Shown here one piece after another: positions 22,840-33,092 of a stretch of DNA of 64,000 nt. The DNA is from Arthrospira sp. PCC 9108 (GTDB taxonomy: Bacteria > Cyanobacteriota > Cyanobacteriia > Cyanobacteriales > Microcoleaceae): NCBI GenBank assembly GCA_016745315.1, contig CP066886.1, positions 620,001-684,000 on the forward strand, read 5' to 3'. A model generated the notes under the pieces. That model had not been told where the DNA came from. It saw only the letters and a list, made by a program, of their open reading frames with translations, and did not search any database. A program made the translations under genes and the position numbers. Position 1 is the stretch's first letter; each line of letters starts with the position of its first letter.

Positions 22840-25026
22840 ATGGATATACAGCAGTTAAAAGACGAGCAGATCTTGATTTTAAACGAGATTGATCAGGCGA
22901 TCGCCCTATTCGACAGTAGCGATCGCTTAATCCTATTCAATCCCCAACTCGCCTCAATTTGGGGAATTTCCGTTGACCAACTCGCCGCCCAACCATCCCT
23001 AGATGAAATTTGTGCTGAAATCACATCCCAAAAACTGTGGTCAAAGCCAGAATGGGAACACCTCAGACAAACCCTGCGCGACTCTGTCAGAGGCGAAATC
23101 TCATTTTGCATCCAACAACATAATCAAATCTATCTCGAAGTCCACAGCCACACCACACCATCAGGGCGGCGTTTACTCACCTTTAGAGATATTACAGACT
23201 ATCGCAACACCCAACTGAGCCTAAATACCGAAGTGAGACGACTAAGGTTTCTGTTGGGGTTAAACGAACGCCTACAAGACTCCGATAACCTCGATAAAAT
23301 CGCCCAATTTGCCCTCAACTATCTAGTACACACCACCAATGCAGCCTTTGGCGATGTCAAAGTAATTTTAGGAGAAGGAGAGAATCGCATCACCGGGATG
23401 CTAGGAAACCAAATTTCCGGTCAGTTTATCGCCACCTATGGAGAACCCGCCGTCGCCGAAATGAAAGCCCTATTAAGCCAAGGCATTCCCTACGGTGAGG
23501 GTCTACTGTGGGATGTAGTCAGAACAGGTGAACCGATATTTGTCCAAGACTACGCCAACCACCCCAAAGCCTTCTCCCCCTTTCGTCATCCCGGAATTGG
23601 TCAACTAGGAATTTTTCCCATTCCCGCTACCAACGGAGAAATCATCGGCGTGTTAACCCTCGAATCAAGGGATCTGACCAAAATGCAGGAATATCCCCAA
23701 TTAGATATGTTATTTGCCGCTTGTCGAACCCTCGGAACCGCCATAGAACGCGCCCAAGCCCAAGAAAACTTGCGTCAAAGCAACGAAAAATTAGAACGCG
23801 CCTCTCAACTCAAATCCGAATTTTTAGCCTCCATGTCCCACGAATTACGCACCCCCCTTAACAGCGTTTTAGGCTTTGCGGATTTACTCAAACGCCAAAA
23901 CTCTGGAACTCTCAACTCTCGCCAGCTTAACCAAGTTCAATTTATCGAAAAAAGCGGTTTGCACTTGTTGCAGTTGATCAACGACATTCTGGATCTATCC
24001 AAAATAGAATCCGGCAAAACCGAGTTAAATCTGGAGTTAGTTAACATCCACGAACTCTGTAGCGAGTGTCTGAAAATGGTTCAACCTCGGGCTGATAAAA
24101 AATGTCTAGCCCTGTCTTTAGAATCAGACTACCGCATCACTCAAGCCTTGCTAGATAAGCGACGGGTCAGACAAATTATCATTAATTTGCTCTCCAATGC
24201 CATTAAATTTACCCCAGAAGGTGGTAAAGTTCGATTAAGCGGACACCTAGCTTATGGCTCTCAGATAGATGGAGATTATCGCCCTGACTGTTCTCCCATT
24301 AATGACAGTACCCCTTATTTATGTTTGGAAGTACAGGACTCTGGTATTGGCATCCCCCAAGACAGATGGCATTTATTATTTCAGCCTTTCCAACAGATAG
24401 ATTCTTCCCTAACTCGTCGCCATGAAGGTACGGGATTGGGATTACTTCTAACTAAGCGTTTGGCTGAATTACACGGCAAGACCGTATCTTTGCAGTCTCA
24501 GGTTAATCAAGGCAGTCGCTTCCGGGTATGGCTACCTCTAACTGAGATGCGACGGGAATTAGCCAAAAGTTATCATCCTGAACACGAAAGCCAGGAGGTA
24601 ATTAAACCAGAACCAGAAACCCCTAAGTTAAATAAGGTAGACTGCCCTCGGATTTTGGTGGTGGAAGACCAGCTTTTTAATCAGCTATTAATTACTGAAG
24701 TTTTGGAATTGGAAGGGTATCAGGTCGAGTTGATTGCTGATGGTAATACAATGTTGGATATGATTAACTCAACTATGGTGAAACCCGAAATACTGCCTGA
24801 TCTGATTTTAATGGATATTCAACTACCGGAGGTTGATGGGTTTGAACTGATACGCCGACTCAAGCAAAGCAGTTTATGGAAAGTCGTGCCAGTGGTCGCA
24901 GTTACGGCTATGGTTATGTCGGGCGATCGTGAACGGTGTCTGGTTGCTGGGGCTGATGGTTATTTGAGTAAACCCCTTGATGTTGACCAGGTATTAGAAA
25001 CTGTCAAAGATTTCCTGGAGTTTTAG
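22840..25026 (+). CDS. Hybrid histidine kinase (PAS-GAF-HisKA-HATPase-REC)
   Basis: A 728-residue soluble sensor kinase. A PAS domain (about residues 5-125) is followed by GAF (about 150-310, with LGTAIERAQAQE at its end), a short coiled coil, and HisKA with the phospho-acceptor in SMSHELRTPLNSVLG near residue 335. The HATPase domain shows NLLSNAIKFTPEGG, DSGIGIP and GTGLGLLLTKRL. A receiver domain (about 605-725) contains LVVEDQLFNQLL and LILMDIQLPEVDGFEL with the phosphoacceptor Asp. No membrane segment is seen, so it senses a cytoplasmic signal. The next gene is a REC-cyclase that could receive phosphate, but the 170-base gap leaves this open. Confidence 0.92.
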   Translation: MDIQQLKDEQILILNEIDQAIALFDSSDRLILFNPQLASIWGISVDQLAAQPSLDEICAEITSQKLWSKPEWEHLRQTLRDSVRGEISFCIQQHNQIYLEVHSHTTPSGRRLLTFRDITDYRNTQLSLNTEVRRLRFLLGLNERLQDSDNLDKIAQFALNYLVHTTNAAFGDVKVILGEGENRITGMLGNQISGQFIATYGEPAVAEMKALLSQGIPYGEGLLWDVVRTGEPIFVQDYANHPKAFSPFRHPGIGQLGIFPIPATNGEIIGVLTLESRDLTKMQEYPQLDMLFAACRTLGTAIERAQAQENLRQSNEKLERASQLKSEFLASMSHELRTPLNSVLGFADLLKRQNSGTLNSRQLNQVQFIEKSGLHLLQLINDILDLSKIESGKTELNLELVNIHELCSECLKMVQPRADKKCLALSLESDYRITQALLDKRRVRQIIINLLSNAIKFTPEGGKVRLSGHLAYGSQIDGDYRPDCSPINDSTPYLCLEVQDSGIGIPQDRWHLLFQPFQQIDSSLTRRHEGTGLGLLLTKRLAELHGKTVSLQSQVNQGSRFRVWLPLTEMRRELAKSYHPEHESQEVIKPEPETPKLNKVDCPRILVVEDQLFNQLLITEVLELEGYQVELIADGNTMLDMINSTMVKPEILPDLILMDIQLPEVDGFELIRRLKQSSLWKVVPVVAVTAMVMSGDRERCLVAGADGYLSKPLDVDQVLETVKDFLEF

Positions 25027-25198
25027 CAGAAAAGTCCTAAGTGGGTATAGCCACCTAATCACTCATTTTAATACGGGTTGGTAGGCGCATCTACTGAAAT
25101 ATACAATTATCAGTGTTTATACAGCCCGGTTGGCACATCTATGAGTCAGTTTGGTGCATTGACTCTGTATTAAACGGTTACCCCCCCTTTTTTTACCT

Positions 25199-26515
25199 AT
25201 GTCTGAAACTAAATTACATATCCTTTTGGTTGATGATGAACCCGCTAATCTCGTGTTATTAGAAGATTTGTTGATGGCAGAAGGTTATAACACTACCTTA
25301 GCAGAATCGGGATCTAGGGCGATTGAAATAGCTCAAAATCATCGGCCGGATTTGGTGCTTTTGGATGTTATGATGCCGGATATGAATGGTTTTGAAGTTT
25401 GCGATCGCCTTCGAGAAAACCCCATTTTACAAACTACTCCTATCATTTTTTTGACAGCACTCGATGATGAGGAATCCCGCTTAATGGGCTTGCAAACCAT
25501 GGGCGATGATTATATTACTAAGCCTTTTAATATCAAACTTTTGTTGGCGAAAATACAGAATATTTTAAAATTAAATAAGATGCGGAATGATACTGCTAAG
25601 GTGCAGTTACAGCAGGAAGTTCAAGAACAAAATCAACGGCAGTTTTCGGCGGCTTGGCAGATTAATGAAAATTTATCTGATAAATTTCAGCTATTTGTAC
25701 CCCAACAATTTTTAAAGCGCATTGCTCCCCAGGGGGTTGAATCTATTCAACTGGGAAATGTCACAGAAGAACACTTGACTGTCTTATTTTGTGATATTCG
25801 CGGTTTTACTTCCATTGCTGAATTTCAACAAGCTAGAGAAACCTTTGAATGGTTAAATGCTTTTTTTAACCAAATGAGTCATTGCATCTCCTCCCATAAT
25901 GGCTTTATTGATAAATATTTAGGGGATGCCATTATGGCGGTTTTTGACCGGATGAATTCCCATGCTATTGATGCTTTAAATTCCGCTTTAATGATGAAAG
26001 ATAGTTTGCGCCAATTTAATCGCGATCGCCATATATTTAATATTCAAAAACCTATCAGAATTGGTATTGGTATTGATACCGGAATTGGCATGATTGGCAC
26101 ATTGGGTTCTGATAGCCGTATGGATTCTACAGTTATCGGTAATGTAGTTAATACCGCCTCTCGATTAGAAGGATTAACTAAAATTTATGGCTGTCAAATT
26201 ATTGCGAGTAAATCCGCCATTGATACCGCTGAATTAATGACACAATACCCCGAAAATAGCGAATCTTTCCAAACTCGCTGGATTGATTGTGTCACCCCCA
26301 GAGGCAAAAAACAACCCTTAGAAATTTATGAGGTTTTAGCTAGTCAAACCTATGCGGTTTCCCCAAATAAAATTCTCACCCGTCCCGTCTTTGAACGCGG
26401 TACTCGTTGCTGGAAAAATGGCAACATTAAAGAAGCCTTAAAATGCTTTCAAGCAGTTCTCAGCCAAGACCCAAAGGATACAGTTGCTCAATACTATCTC
26501 GAGAAATGCCAATAA
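25199..26515 (+). CDS. Response regulator with class III adenylate cyclase output
   Basis: A 438-residue protein. The receiver domain (residues 7-125) has LLVDDEPANL and LVLLDVMMPDMNGFEV. The cyclase domain (about 185-375) has both metal-binding Asp motifs (LFCDIRGFTS; FIDKYLGDAIMAVF), the transition-state Asn/Arg in GNVVNTASRLEG, Lys in FIDKYLG and Thr in DSTVIG at the base-selecting positions. The Lys/Thr pair is that of cyanobacterial adenylate cyclases such as CyaC, so cAMP rather than cGMP is the likely product. A C-terminal tail (RCWKNGNIKEALKCFQAVL) looks like one TPR. It is likely controlled by the kinase at 22840 or 30913. Confidence 0.92.
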   Translation: MSETKLHILLVDDEPANLVLLEDLLMAEGYNTTLAESGSRAIEIAQNHRPDLVLLDVMMPDMNGFEVCDRLRENPILQTTPIIFLTALDDEESRLMGLQTMGDDYITKPFNIKLLLAKIQNILKLNKMRNDTAKVQLQQEVQEQNQRQFSAAWQINENLSDKFQLFVPQQFLKRIAPQGVESIQLGNVTEEHLTVLFCDIRGFTSIAEFQQARETFEWLNAFFNQMSHCISSHNGFIDKYLGDAIMAVFDRMNSHAIDALNSALMMKDSLRQFNRDRHIFNIQKPIRIGIGIDTGIGMIGTLGSDSRMDSTVIGNVVNTASRLEGLTKIYGCQIIASKSAIDTAELMTQYPENSESFQTRWIDCVTPRGKKQPLEIYEVLASQTYAVSPNKILTRPVFERGTRCWKNGNIKEALKCFQAVLSQDPKDTVAQYYLEKCQ

Positions 26516-26922
26516 ATAATTCCCTTACCCCATTAAATAATCCCCTGAATACTTAAATCATCGCTTAGGTCAAATAGCCTCTGTATACTTTCCCGGACTA
26601 CCCTACCTAAACCACAGCCCAAACCCCCTGTCTTGGCTGTCGAGACCCTTTGAGCGTGAGAGGGGCACGTCATCAAAACCCCAAATCCTATACATTGATT
26701 GAACACAGCATAATTAGGGATAAATTTGGTTAAGAAAAGGTTAAATTTTTTTCCGGTTATCTCAACGCAGTTTCAGCCACCCAAAGCTATTGATTCCTCT
26801 TCTCAGAAACCCCGTTAAGACCTTCCTACTATCAAATGGGAAATTTGCAGATCATCTACACAAATGATTCTATTAGTTGTTATAGTGAATAGTATCTCAA
26901 AATTTTAGTTTGACAGAGAAAA
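26516..26922. other. Intergenic region, no gene seen
   Basis: About 400 bases without a coding signal. TATAGT at 26881-26886, roughly 37 bases before the CHAD gene, is a possible -10 box. A T-rich stretch lies near 26736-26752. I see no repeat or RNA structure I can name. Confidence 0.5.
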
Positions 26923-27936
26923 ATGACTATTGACACCTCACCTCAAACCAATACCCTAGGGAACTGGGCCAGTTTAGGGATTCAAAAATATCTGACCAAA
27001 GTCCTCAGCCACGAAGCCGCCGTTTTACAAGATCAAGATCCCGAAGAATTACATCAAATGCGGGTGGGAATGAGAAGACTGCGATCGGCCGTCACTGGTT
27101 TTGCTCCGGTTGTAGATTTACCCAAAGCAGCCAGCGATGACAATATAGGGAAAATCGCACGTTGTCTAGGAGAACTCCGAGATATTGATGTGATGATAGA
27201 AGCCTTGAATAATCAATACTATCCGACCTTGACAGAAGCCGAAAAACCCACCTTAGACAAGGTATTAATTCGCCTGGTTAAGCAGCGAGGTAAAGCCTTT
27301 AAAAAAGTTCGGGCTACCTTGGAACACAAAAAATATCAACACCTTAAACAAGACCTGCAAAACTGGCTAGATTTTCCGGTTTATACCGCCATAGAAAAGC
27401 TGCCGATTCTGGAAGTATTACCAGATTTATTACTCCCCCAAGTCAGTGAGCTATTATTGCATCAAGGTTGGTTATTTGGTATTGACAAACTAGAAACCGA
27501 GTCCGAGCCTACAGAAAACAGTTCCCAGGAAACTACCCCTAAAAAAACCATTACCAAGAAAAAACTTGAGAAACTCCTGACGACTCAGGGGGATGTCTTA
27601 CACAGTTTACGCAAACAAGCCAAACGAGTCCGTTACCTCATGGCCCTATTTACTGACTTTTACAGGTCCACCTATCAAGCCTATCTCCAGGATATGAAAG
27701 ATATACAAGAATGCCTAGGTGATATTCAAGATACCATGGTACTCGAAGCCGTTTTAGTGGCTATCCTGCGTTCAGATATCAAGAAAAGTCTACCAACCCT
27801 CTCAAATCAGATGAGCCAAAAGCGCTATGAATCATGGCAGATATGGACTCAGCTACAGCGTCGATATCTAAATCCTGTAGTCCGCCAAGATTTTCACTTA
27901 ACCCTGTTGCGTCCTCCACTGGACTCTGATAGATAA
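26923..27936 (+). CDS. CHAD domain protein
   Basis: A 337-residue protein. The conserved helical histidine-containing domain starts near residue 20, with HQMRVGMRRLRSAVTGF near 45-61 (the H-x-x-R-V-x-x-R-R-x-R signature), GELRDIDVMIEAL near 90-103, and a second half after a low-complexity linker (residues 200-215) with LHSLRKQAKRVRYLMALF and LGDIQDTMVLEA. CHAD proteins bind polyphosphate through these His, Arg and Lys residues. This is family knowledge, not visible here. It stands between cyclic-nucleotide signalling genes with its own promoter region. Confidence 0.93.
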   Translation: MTIDTSPQTNTLGNWASLGIQKYLTKVLSHEAAVLQDQDPEELHQMRVGMRRLRSAVTGFAPVVDLPKAASDDNIGKIARCLGELRDIDVMIEALNNQYYPTLTEAEKPTLDKVLIRLVKQRGKAFKKVRATLEHKKYQHLKQDLQNWLDFPVYTAIEKLPILEVLPDLLLPQVSELLLHQGWLFGIDKLETESEPTENSSQETTPKKTITKKKLEKLLTTQGDVLHSLRKQAKRVRYLMALFTDFYRSTYQAYLQDMKDIQECLGDIQDTMVLEAVLVAILRSDIKKSLPTLSNQMSQKRYESWQIWTQLQRRYLNPVVRQDFHLTLLRPPLDSDR

Positions 27937-28089
27937 CCCACAGTTTACCACCATACCCCTGAGAGAAGTAAGCTATACCGTTGAATCGACAAAGCAGCAG
28001 TATCTCAGAAATAGGGGAAGACAGTTGACATACTCACGCCCGCTGAAGCCACCGTATGGTCAAGCTCGCTACCCTAAACCATAGGCTAA

Positions 28090-28188
28090 GATGCCCTCTG
28101 GAGTCCAAGCTATTTTGTTAGCTCCGTTGGAGGTGCGCCAATAGAGGTTCTCAAGCAGTACATTAGGGAACAAGAAAAGCCGTCCTAG
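28090..28188 (+). pseudogene. Remnant of an IS200/IS605 tnpA transposase (C-terminal 32 codons)
   Basis: The frame reads DALWSPSYFVSSVGGAP then IEVLKQYIREQEKPS and a TAG stop. 'LWSPSYFV-x-x-x-GGAP-x-x-x-x-K-x-YI' is the conserved C-terminal end of the Y1 (HUH) transposase TnpA. No N-terminal HUH motif or catalytic Tyr is left in the upstream sequence. The remnant shows a former IS200/IS605 insertion and may be a non-autonomous end. Confidence 0.75.
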
Positions 28189-28197
28189 AAGGCTATG

Positions 28198-28244
28198 CAC
28201 TGAGTATCATCGAAGTGCGATGCACTGAGCTTGTCGAAGTGACG
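28198..28244. repeat. Two direct copies of a CACTGAG-TCGAAGTG repeat
   Basis: CACTGAGTATCATCGAAGTG and CACTGAGCTTGTCGAAGTG follow each other with a few bases between them. This short unit occurs interspersed in many bacterial genomes. It is next to the tnpA remnant. Confidence 0.55.
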
Positions 28245-28882
28245 GGGTTTTAGACCCATTCTTCTGATAACTGTCAACTGTTGACTCTCTACCTCCTCGG
28301 TTCCTCCTCTCCAATTTTTGATCATTTTTGGTCTTTCGTATCAATAGATACATTTATTTGACTCTAAAGACCTCATATAATATTTGGTAGGCTTATATAG
28401 CATGGGGTTTCCTGTATTTAAAGTTTGAAACCTAGAAAGTGAACTTAACCTTTTCTAAATATTTAATTAGGGAAATCCACTTAATTTTTTCTCAAGATTT
28501 AATTAATGGTTAACTGCTATACAATCTTTTGTTAACTTATGAATCAGAATAGATAGCGCAACTTCCCTAGCCCAGTATTGAATTAAACATTTTTTTAAGA
28601 TTTGCAGTTAGGGTTTGTGAACTATAGCTGCTATTCTTGGAATGAGAGTCTAAGGTTTTCGGTGTTCACTTTGGTCATATCTTCACAAACAGGGTATGTT
28701 AAGTCAATTTTGGTAAATTTAGAATGGAAATCTTAGGCATCTTGGCAAATTTCTTATACATTGTTCGTATAAGGGTCAGGTTCCATGAAAATAACGCCAG
28801 AGATGATTCAACCTGTACAAACTAATTGGTCTTTCTGAGATTTCTGGGAAAGTATCAATGTCCATCCCATGAGGTAATTAAA

Positions 28883-30850
28883 ATGGACAACAACAATTTT
28901 TCACACCCTCAAAATAACTGGGGAAACTGGCAAAATTCGCCAGCAGTCTCTATGCCATCAAGTAATTTGCTTTCTGTGAGGGGAAATCGGCAAATCGAGC
29001 CCATGGGAAGAGCATGGCAATCATTAAGTTCAGTAGCTATAAATGCTCAGGATTTTCTGACTATTGCTATCTCTGTTTCCCAGCCAGTCATACCCAAATT
29101 AACATTGGTTAACCCGCTGTTTACAGGTAACACAGGGTATACAGCCGATGAATTTTTCAGTAAAAACCCAAGTCTTATGCAAATTACCAAAACTATTCGT
29201 GAAGGCTCTAATGAGTATAATAACACCATTTTCAATAGATTTAAGGATGTTTCAGAAGACCAACATCTACCCGGTGGATCATCCCTAAACACCTCTGATA
29301 GCGAAGGTGAATTGTCTGGTATATGGCAGTGCGAGCCATCAAGAAATACGGAAATTGTCAAAAGTAAATGGCCAGTTTTAGATGCGGACAAAAAACAACG
29401 TAGACGTGAGGAAGCTAGATTACTGATATATAAATCAACCCACGACGGGTTAACTGATTTATATAACAGATCCTACTTTATGAGGGAACTGGACGAAGTA
29501 GTAGAACGGGCAAAAGAAGATCCTGAATACCAATTTGTGGTACTACTTTTAGATGTAGATCGGTTCAAAATAATTAACGACAGTCTCGGTCATCAAGTCG
29601 GCGATCGCCTATTAGAGGGAGTGGGTGAAAGATTAAGGGAGTGCATCCCACCTTGGCATACGGTAGCGCGTCTGGGGGGAGATGAATTTGCGATTCTGTT
29701 GGATGATCTCAATAATTTAAACCAAATCTCCCAGACGGCACAAAACATTCAATCTTACTTACAACAACCTATTGTTTTAGGGGAACAGGAAGTCTTTAGC
29801 ACTGTTAGCATTGGTATTGCTATAAGTAATGTTAGCTATGGCAACGGCAAAGAAATTCTCCGAGATGCAGACACAGCCTTATCCCAAGCGAAAAGCAAAG
29901 GAAAAGCCTGTCATGTGATATTTAACCCCACGATGCACCGTCAGGCTTGGGATCGTATGCAGCTTGAAAATGATCTGCGTCATGCGATTGAACGTCAGGA
30001 ATTGCAACTACACTATCAACCGATTATTTCCCTGGAGACACTAGAGGTTGTAGGCTGTGAAGCCTTAATACGTTGGGAACATCCGAAGCGAGGCTGGGTG
30101 TCTCCTAGTCAATTTATCCCTATTGCTGAAGAAACGGGACTGATCCAACCTATTGGAGAGTGGGTGCTGCGGTCTGCGTGCCAAACATTACACCGTTGGC
30201 AGTTAATGTTTCCCGATGGACAACCGGCATTTATGAGTGTGAACCTATCGACGTATCAATTAACTAACCCGCAATTAGTTAATAAGGTTCAAAGCATTTT
30301 GGAAGAAACTGGCTGTGATCCCTGTAGGTTAAAACTGGAATTAACGGAAAGCACTATTGCTGAATATGCGGAGATAGTGGTTCCCCAAATGAGAGAACTT
30401 AGCCAATTGGGGATCAAATTATGTATTGATGACTTTGGAACTGGGTATTCTTCCCTGAGTCGCCTATATCACTTTCCGATTCATACCCTGAAGATTGATC
30501 GCTCTTTCATTGAGGGGATCGATGAATCTCACGATCAACTCAAAATTGCTTATGCGATTGTCAATTTAGCCCATACCCTAGGACTAGAGGTGATTGCGGA
30601 GGGTGTGGAAACTCCCGAACAAATGGCTGTATTGCAAGCCTGGGGATGCCAACTGTGCCAGGGATATTTATTCTCCAAGGCTGTTGATTCCCAGAACATG
30701 GACAAATTCTTGAGCCAAGGCAGGATCATGCTTTCGGCTACGGAAACTCTACGAGAATGGCAGCGGTTTGCTCAGGAAATTGAAAGGCTAATCAAACCCC
30801 TAGAAAAAGGATGCCCTGGAAAAGTCAATCCTAACATTCATATTGCTTGA
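28883..30850 (+). CDS. Bifunctional c-di-GMP protein (GGDEF-EAL)
   Basis: I choose ATG 28883 (MDNNNFSH) because GAGGT precedes it; the frame is open to 28826. The product is about 655 residues, with an N-terminal sensory region that looks like a weak PAS domain (residues 45-170). The GGDEF domain has HDGLTDLYNRSYF and an intact RLGGDEFAILL, so it can probably make c-di-GMP. There is no RxxD inhibitory site before it. The EAL domain has CEALIRWEHP, the Asn and Glu motifs MSVNLSTYQL and LELTESTIAE, DDFGTGYSSLSRL and IAEGVETPEQ, so it can probably also degrade c-di-GMP. Net activity cannot be read from sequence. The next gene is a PAS histidine kinase 62 bases on. Confidence 0.92.
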   Translation: MDNNNFSHPQNNWGNWQNSPAVSMPSSNLLSVRGNRQIEPMGRAWQSLSSVAINAQDFLTIAISVSQPVIPKLTLVNPLFTGNTGYTADEFFSKNPSLMQITKTIREGSNEYNNTIFNRFKDVSEDQHLPGGSSLNTSDSEGELSGIWQCEPSRNTEIVKSKWPVLDADKKQRRREEARLLIYKSTHDGLTDLYNRSYFMRELDEVVERAKEDPEYQFVVLLLDVDRFKIINDSLGHQVGDRLLEGVGERLRECIPPWHTVARLGGDEFAILLDDLNNLNQISQTAQNIQSYLQQPIVLGEQEVFSTVSIGIAISNVSYGNGKEILRDADTALSQAKSKGKACHVIFNPTMHRQAWDRMQLENDLRHAIERQELQLHYQPIISLETLEVVGCEALIRWEHPKRGWVSPSQFIPIAEETGLIQPIGEWVLRSACQTLHRWQLMFPDGQPAFMSVNLSTYQLTNPQLVNKVQSILEETGCDPCRLKLELTESTIAEYAEIVVPQMRELSQLGIKLCIDDFGTGYSSLSRLYHFPIHTLKIDRSFIEGIDESHDQLKIAYAIVNLAHTLGLEVIAEGVETPEQMAVLQAWGCQLCQGYLFSKAVDSQNMDKFLSQGRIMLSATETLREWQRFAQEIERLIKPLEKGCPGKVNPNIHIA

Positions 30851-30912
30851 GGTGGCTAGGCTATTTCGTGAATGTCCTAGCTAACTGAAATCACCTATTG
30901 GGAGAATTTATT

Positions 30913-33042
30913 ATGAGCGCAGAACTTTTAGGGCTCCTGTTTCCCGAACCTTTGGTAGCAGCTTATCAGAGAGCCGTGGCTGATTTGACCAAAACCAAAC
31001 AACAATTACATGAAAGTCAACAGGAACTTTGGGATCTTCGTGAGGTGGTCAACCGGACCACCCCAGGAGCATGGGTAGACCAAAACGGTATACTTGTGGA
31101 AATTAACGAGGCATTTATTGAGGTTTTCGGTTACGCGGCAGAAGAGTTAATAGGTAGACCTCATCCGTTGCTAAATTCTAACTGCTATAGTGGGGATTTT
31201 TGGGAAGAGAAGGTCTGGTCTGTGGTTAGATCTGGCGGTATCTGGCGCGGTGAACTGCAAAACTGTACTTTGACGGGACGAGAGGTTTGGCTGGAAACGA
31301 CTATTGTACCTTTGATGAAAACGGGTGCTACCCCAGAGAAGTATTGGGTACTTACCCAGGATATTACGGAACGCAAGGCAATTGAGTTGGAACTGACCCA
31401 ACTTTCTTGGGTGGCTAGTCAAACTGATAATGCGGTGATTATCTGCGATCGCCATGGGAATATTGAATGGGTTAATGAGGCATTTACTTGGATTACAGGC
31501 TACACTCTGGCAGAGGTGAATGGTCTAACCCCAGGTTCTTTTCTCCAGGGACCTTTGAGTGATGCGGAAACTATAGATCAAATTCGCACCTGTCTCAAGG
31601 AACACAAACCCTATCGTGGGGAGTTGCTCAACTATAAACGCAATGGGACTCCCTACTGGCTGTCTATTAGCATTACTCCTATTTTTAACCATCAGGGGGA
31701 TCTCACTAAGTTTATTGCGATTGAAACTGATATTAGCGATCGCAAACAGATTGAGGAAGCCTTACGACAAAGTGAGGTGAGAAATCGCAGCCTGATTGAA
31801 GCGATCCCCGATTTAATGTTTCGCCTGAACCGAGGGGGGGTGTTTCTTGACTATTTCCCATCTAAGGATGATCGGGTGACACAATCTAAGGAAGTTTTGG
31901 GAAAAACGGTTGAGGAAGTGTTCTCGGAGGACTTAGCCTGGTGGACGCGCCACTACTTGGAATTAACTTTAACTAGCGGACAGTCTCAGTCTGGGGAATA
32001 TATGCTACCTTTTGAGGAAGGATGGCGCACCTATGAGGCTCGCTATGTTAAAAGTGGGGATGATGTGGTTTTGGCGATCGTGCGTGATATTACTGATCGC
32101 AAAGCTATAGAGGCGGCTTTATTAGTTGAACAGCAATTAGAAAAACAAAAAGCGGCTCAACTGGAAAAAGCCTTAGACAAACTACAACGCACCCAAACCC
32201 AACTAATTCAAGCTGAAAAGCTATCGAGTTTGGGTCAAATGGTGGCGGGAGTGGCTCATGAGATTAATAATCCTCTGGCTTTCATTCATGGGAACTTAAT
32301 ATATTTGGATACCTGTATTAAGGATATTCAATATATGTTGTGTATGTATCATAAATATTACCCGGAGCCAGTGCCAGAATTAAAAGAGGCTGTGGCTGAT
32401 ATTGATGTGGATTTTCTGCTAGATGACTTACCCAAGGCTTTGGAATCAATGAAGTTGGGGACCCATCGGATTCAGGAAATTGTTACCTCTCTACGCAATT
32501 TTTCGCGACTAGATGAGGCGAAAATGAAGGCGGTTGATTTGCATGAGGGAATTGAAAGCACTTTGCTGATTTTACAAAATCGCCTGAAGGCAAAGGCGGA
32601 ACAAGGGGAGACAAATATTATCCGCGATTATGGGGAACTGCCTAGGGTAGAGTGCCATGCTTCCCAGATTAATCAGGTGTTTATGAATTTAATCTCTAAT
32701 GCGATCGATGCTTTGGAGAATAGACCGGCACCTAGGGAAATCACGATTAGAACTAGATTAGAAGTGGCTGAATATGAGGAAAACATGGATATGGTAGTTG
32801 TGGAGATTTCCGACAACGGCCCTGGAATTCCTGAGTCAGTCCGACAACAAATATTTAACCCATTTTTTACTACTAAACCGGTGGGAAAAGGCACGGGATT
32901 AGGTTTGGCTATATCTCATCAAATTGTGGTAGAAAAACATGGTGGCAAAATCGAAGGTATTTCTGAACTAGGAAAAGGAACTAGGTTTATCATTTCTCTG
33001 CCTTTGAATTGCACGAAGATTGATGGCGAACAATTACCTTAA
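30913..33042 (+). CDS. PAS-domain sensor histidine kinase
   Basis: ATG 30913 is preceded by GGGAGAA; the frame also extends to 30898 with a poor start. The product is about 709 residues, soluble. A short coiled coil is followed by three PAS/PAC units (about 45-155, 165-280, 290-400; 'ITERKAIE', 'ISDRKQIE' and 'ITDRKAIE' mark the ends). HisKA follows with MVAGVAHEINNPLAFIHG near 450, an insert, then HATPase with NLISNAIDALEN, EISDNGPGIPE and GKGTGLGLAIS. There is no receiver domain, so the response regulator partner lies elsewhere; the REC-cyclase at 25199 is one candidate. Confidence 0.92.
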   Translation: MSAELLGLLFPEPLVAAYQRAVADLTKTKQQLHESQQELWDLREVVNRTTPGAWVDQNGILVEINEAFIEVFGYAAEELIGRPHPLLNSNCYSGDFWEEKVWSVVRSGGIWRGELQNCTLTGREVWLETTIVPLMKTGATPEKYWVLTQDITERKAIELELTQLSWVASQTDNAVIICDRHGNIEWVNEAFTWITGYTLAEVNGLTPGSFLQGPLSDAETIDQIRTCLKEHKPYRGELLNYKRNGTPYWLSISITPIFNHQGDLTKFIAIETDISDRKQIEEALRQSEVRNRSLIEAIPDLMFRLNRGGVFLDYFPSKDDRVTQSKEVLGKTVEEVFSEDLAWWTRHYLELTLTSGQSQSGEYMLPFEEGWRTYEARYVKSGDDVVLAIVRDITDRKAIEAALLVEQQLEKQKAAQLEKALDKLQRTQTQLIQAEKLSSLGQMVAGVAHEINNPLAFIHGNLIYLDTCIKDIQYMLCMYHKYYPEPVPELKEAVADIDVDFLLDDLPKALESMKLGTHRIQEIVTSLRNFSRLDEAKMKAVDLHEGIESTLLILQNRLKAKAEQGETNIIRDYGELPRVECHASQINQVFMNLISNAIDALENRPAPREITIRTRLEVAEYEENMDMVVVEISDNGPGIPESVRQQIFNPFFTTKPVGKGTGLGLAISHQIVVEKHGGKIEGISELGKGTRFIISLPLNCTKIDGEQLP

Positions 33043-33092
33043 TTATTGCTAGGGTCGGAAAGACTAACGCACCTGTAATGGCAGTCAATCAA

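Larger units (their letters stand above)
27937..28882. other. Long intergenic region with transposon remnant and repeats
   Basis: Nearly 950 bases with no intact gene. The left third contains a 3' remnant of an IS200/IS605 transposase (28090-28188) and its flanks, then two degenerate copies of CACTGAG..TCGAAGTG (28198-28244). The right half (28300-28820) is AT-rich and probably holds the promoter of the GGDEF-EAL gene. Nothing else was recognised. Confidence 0.6.
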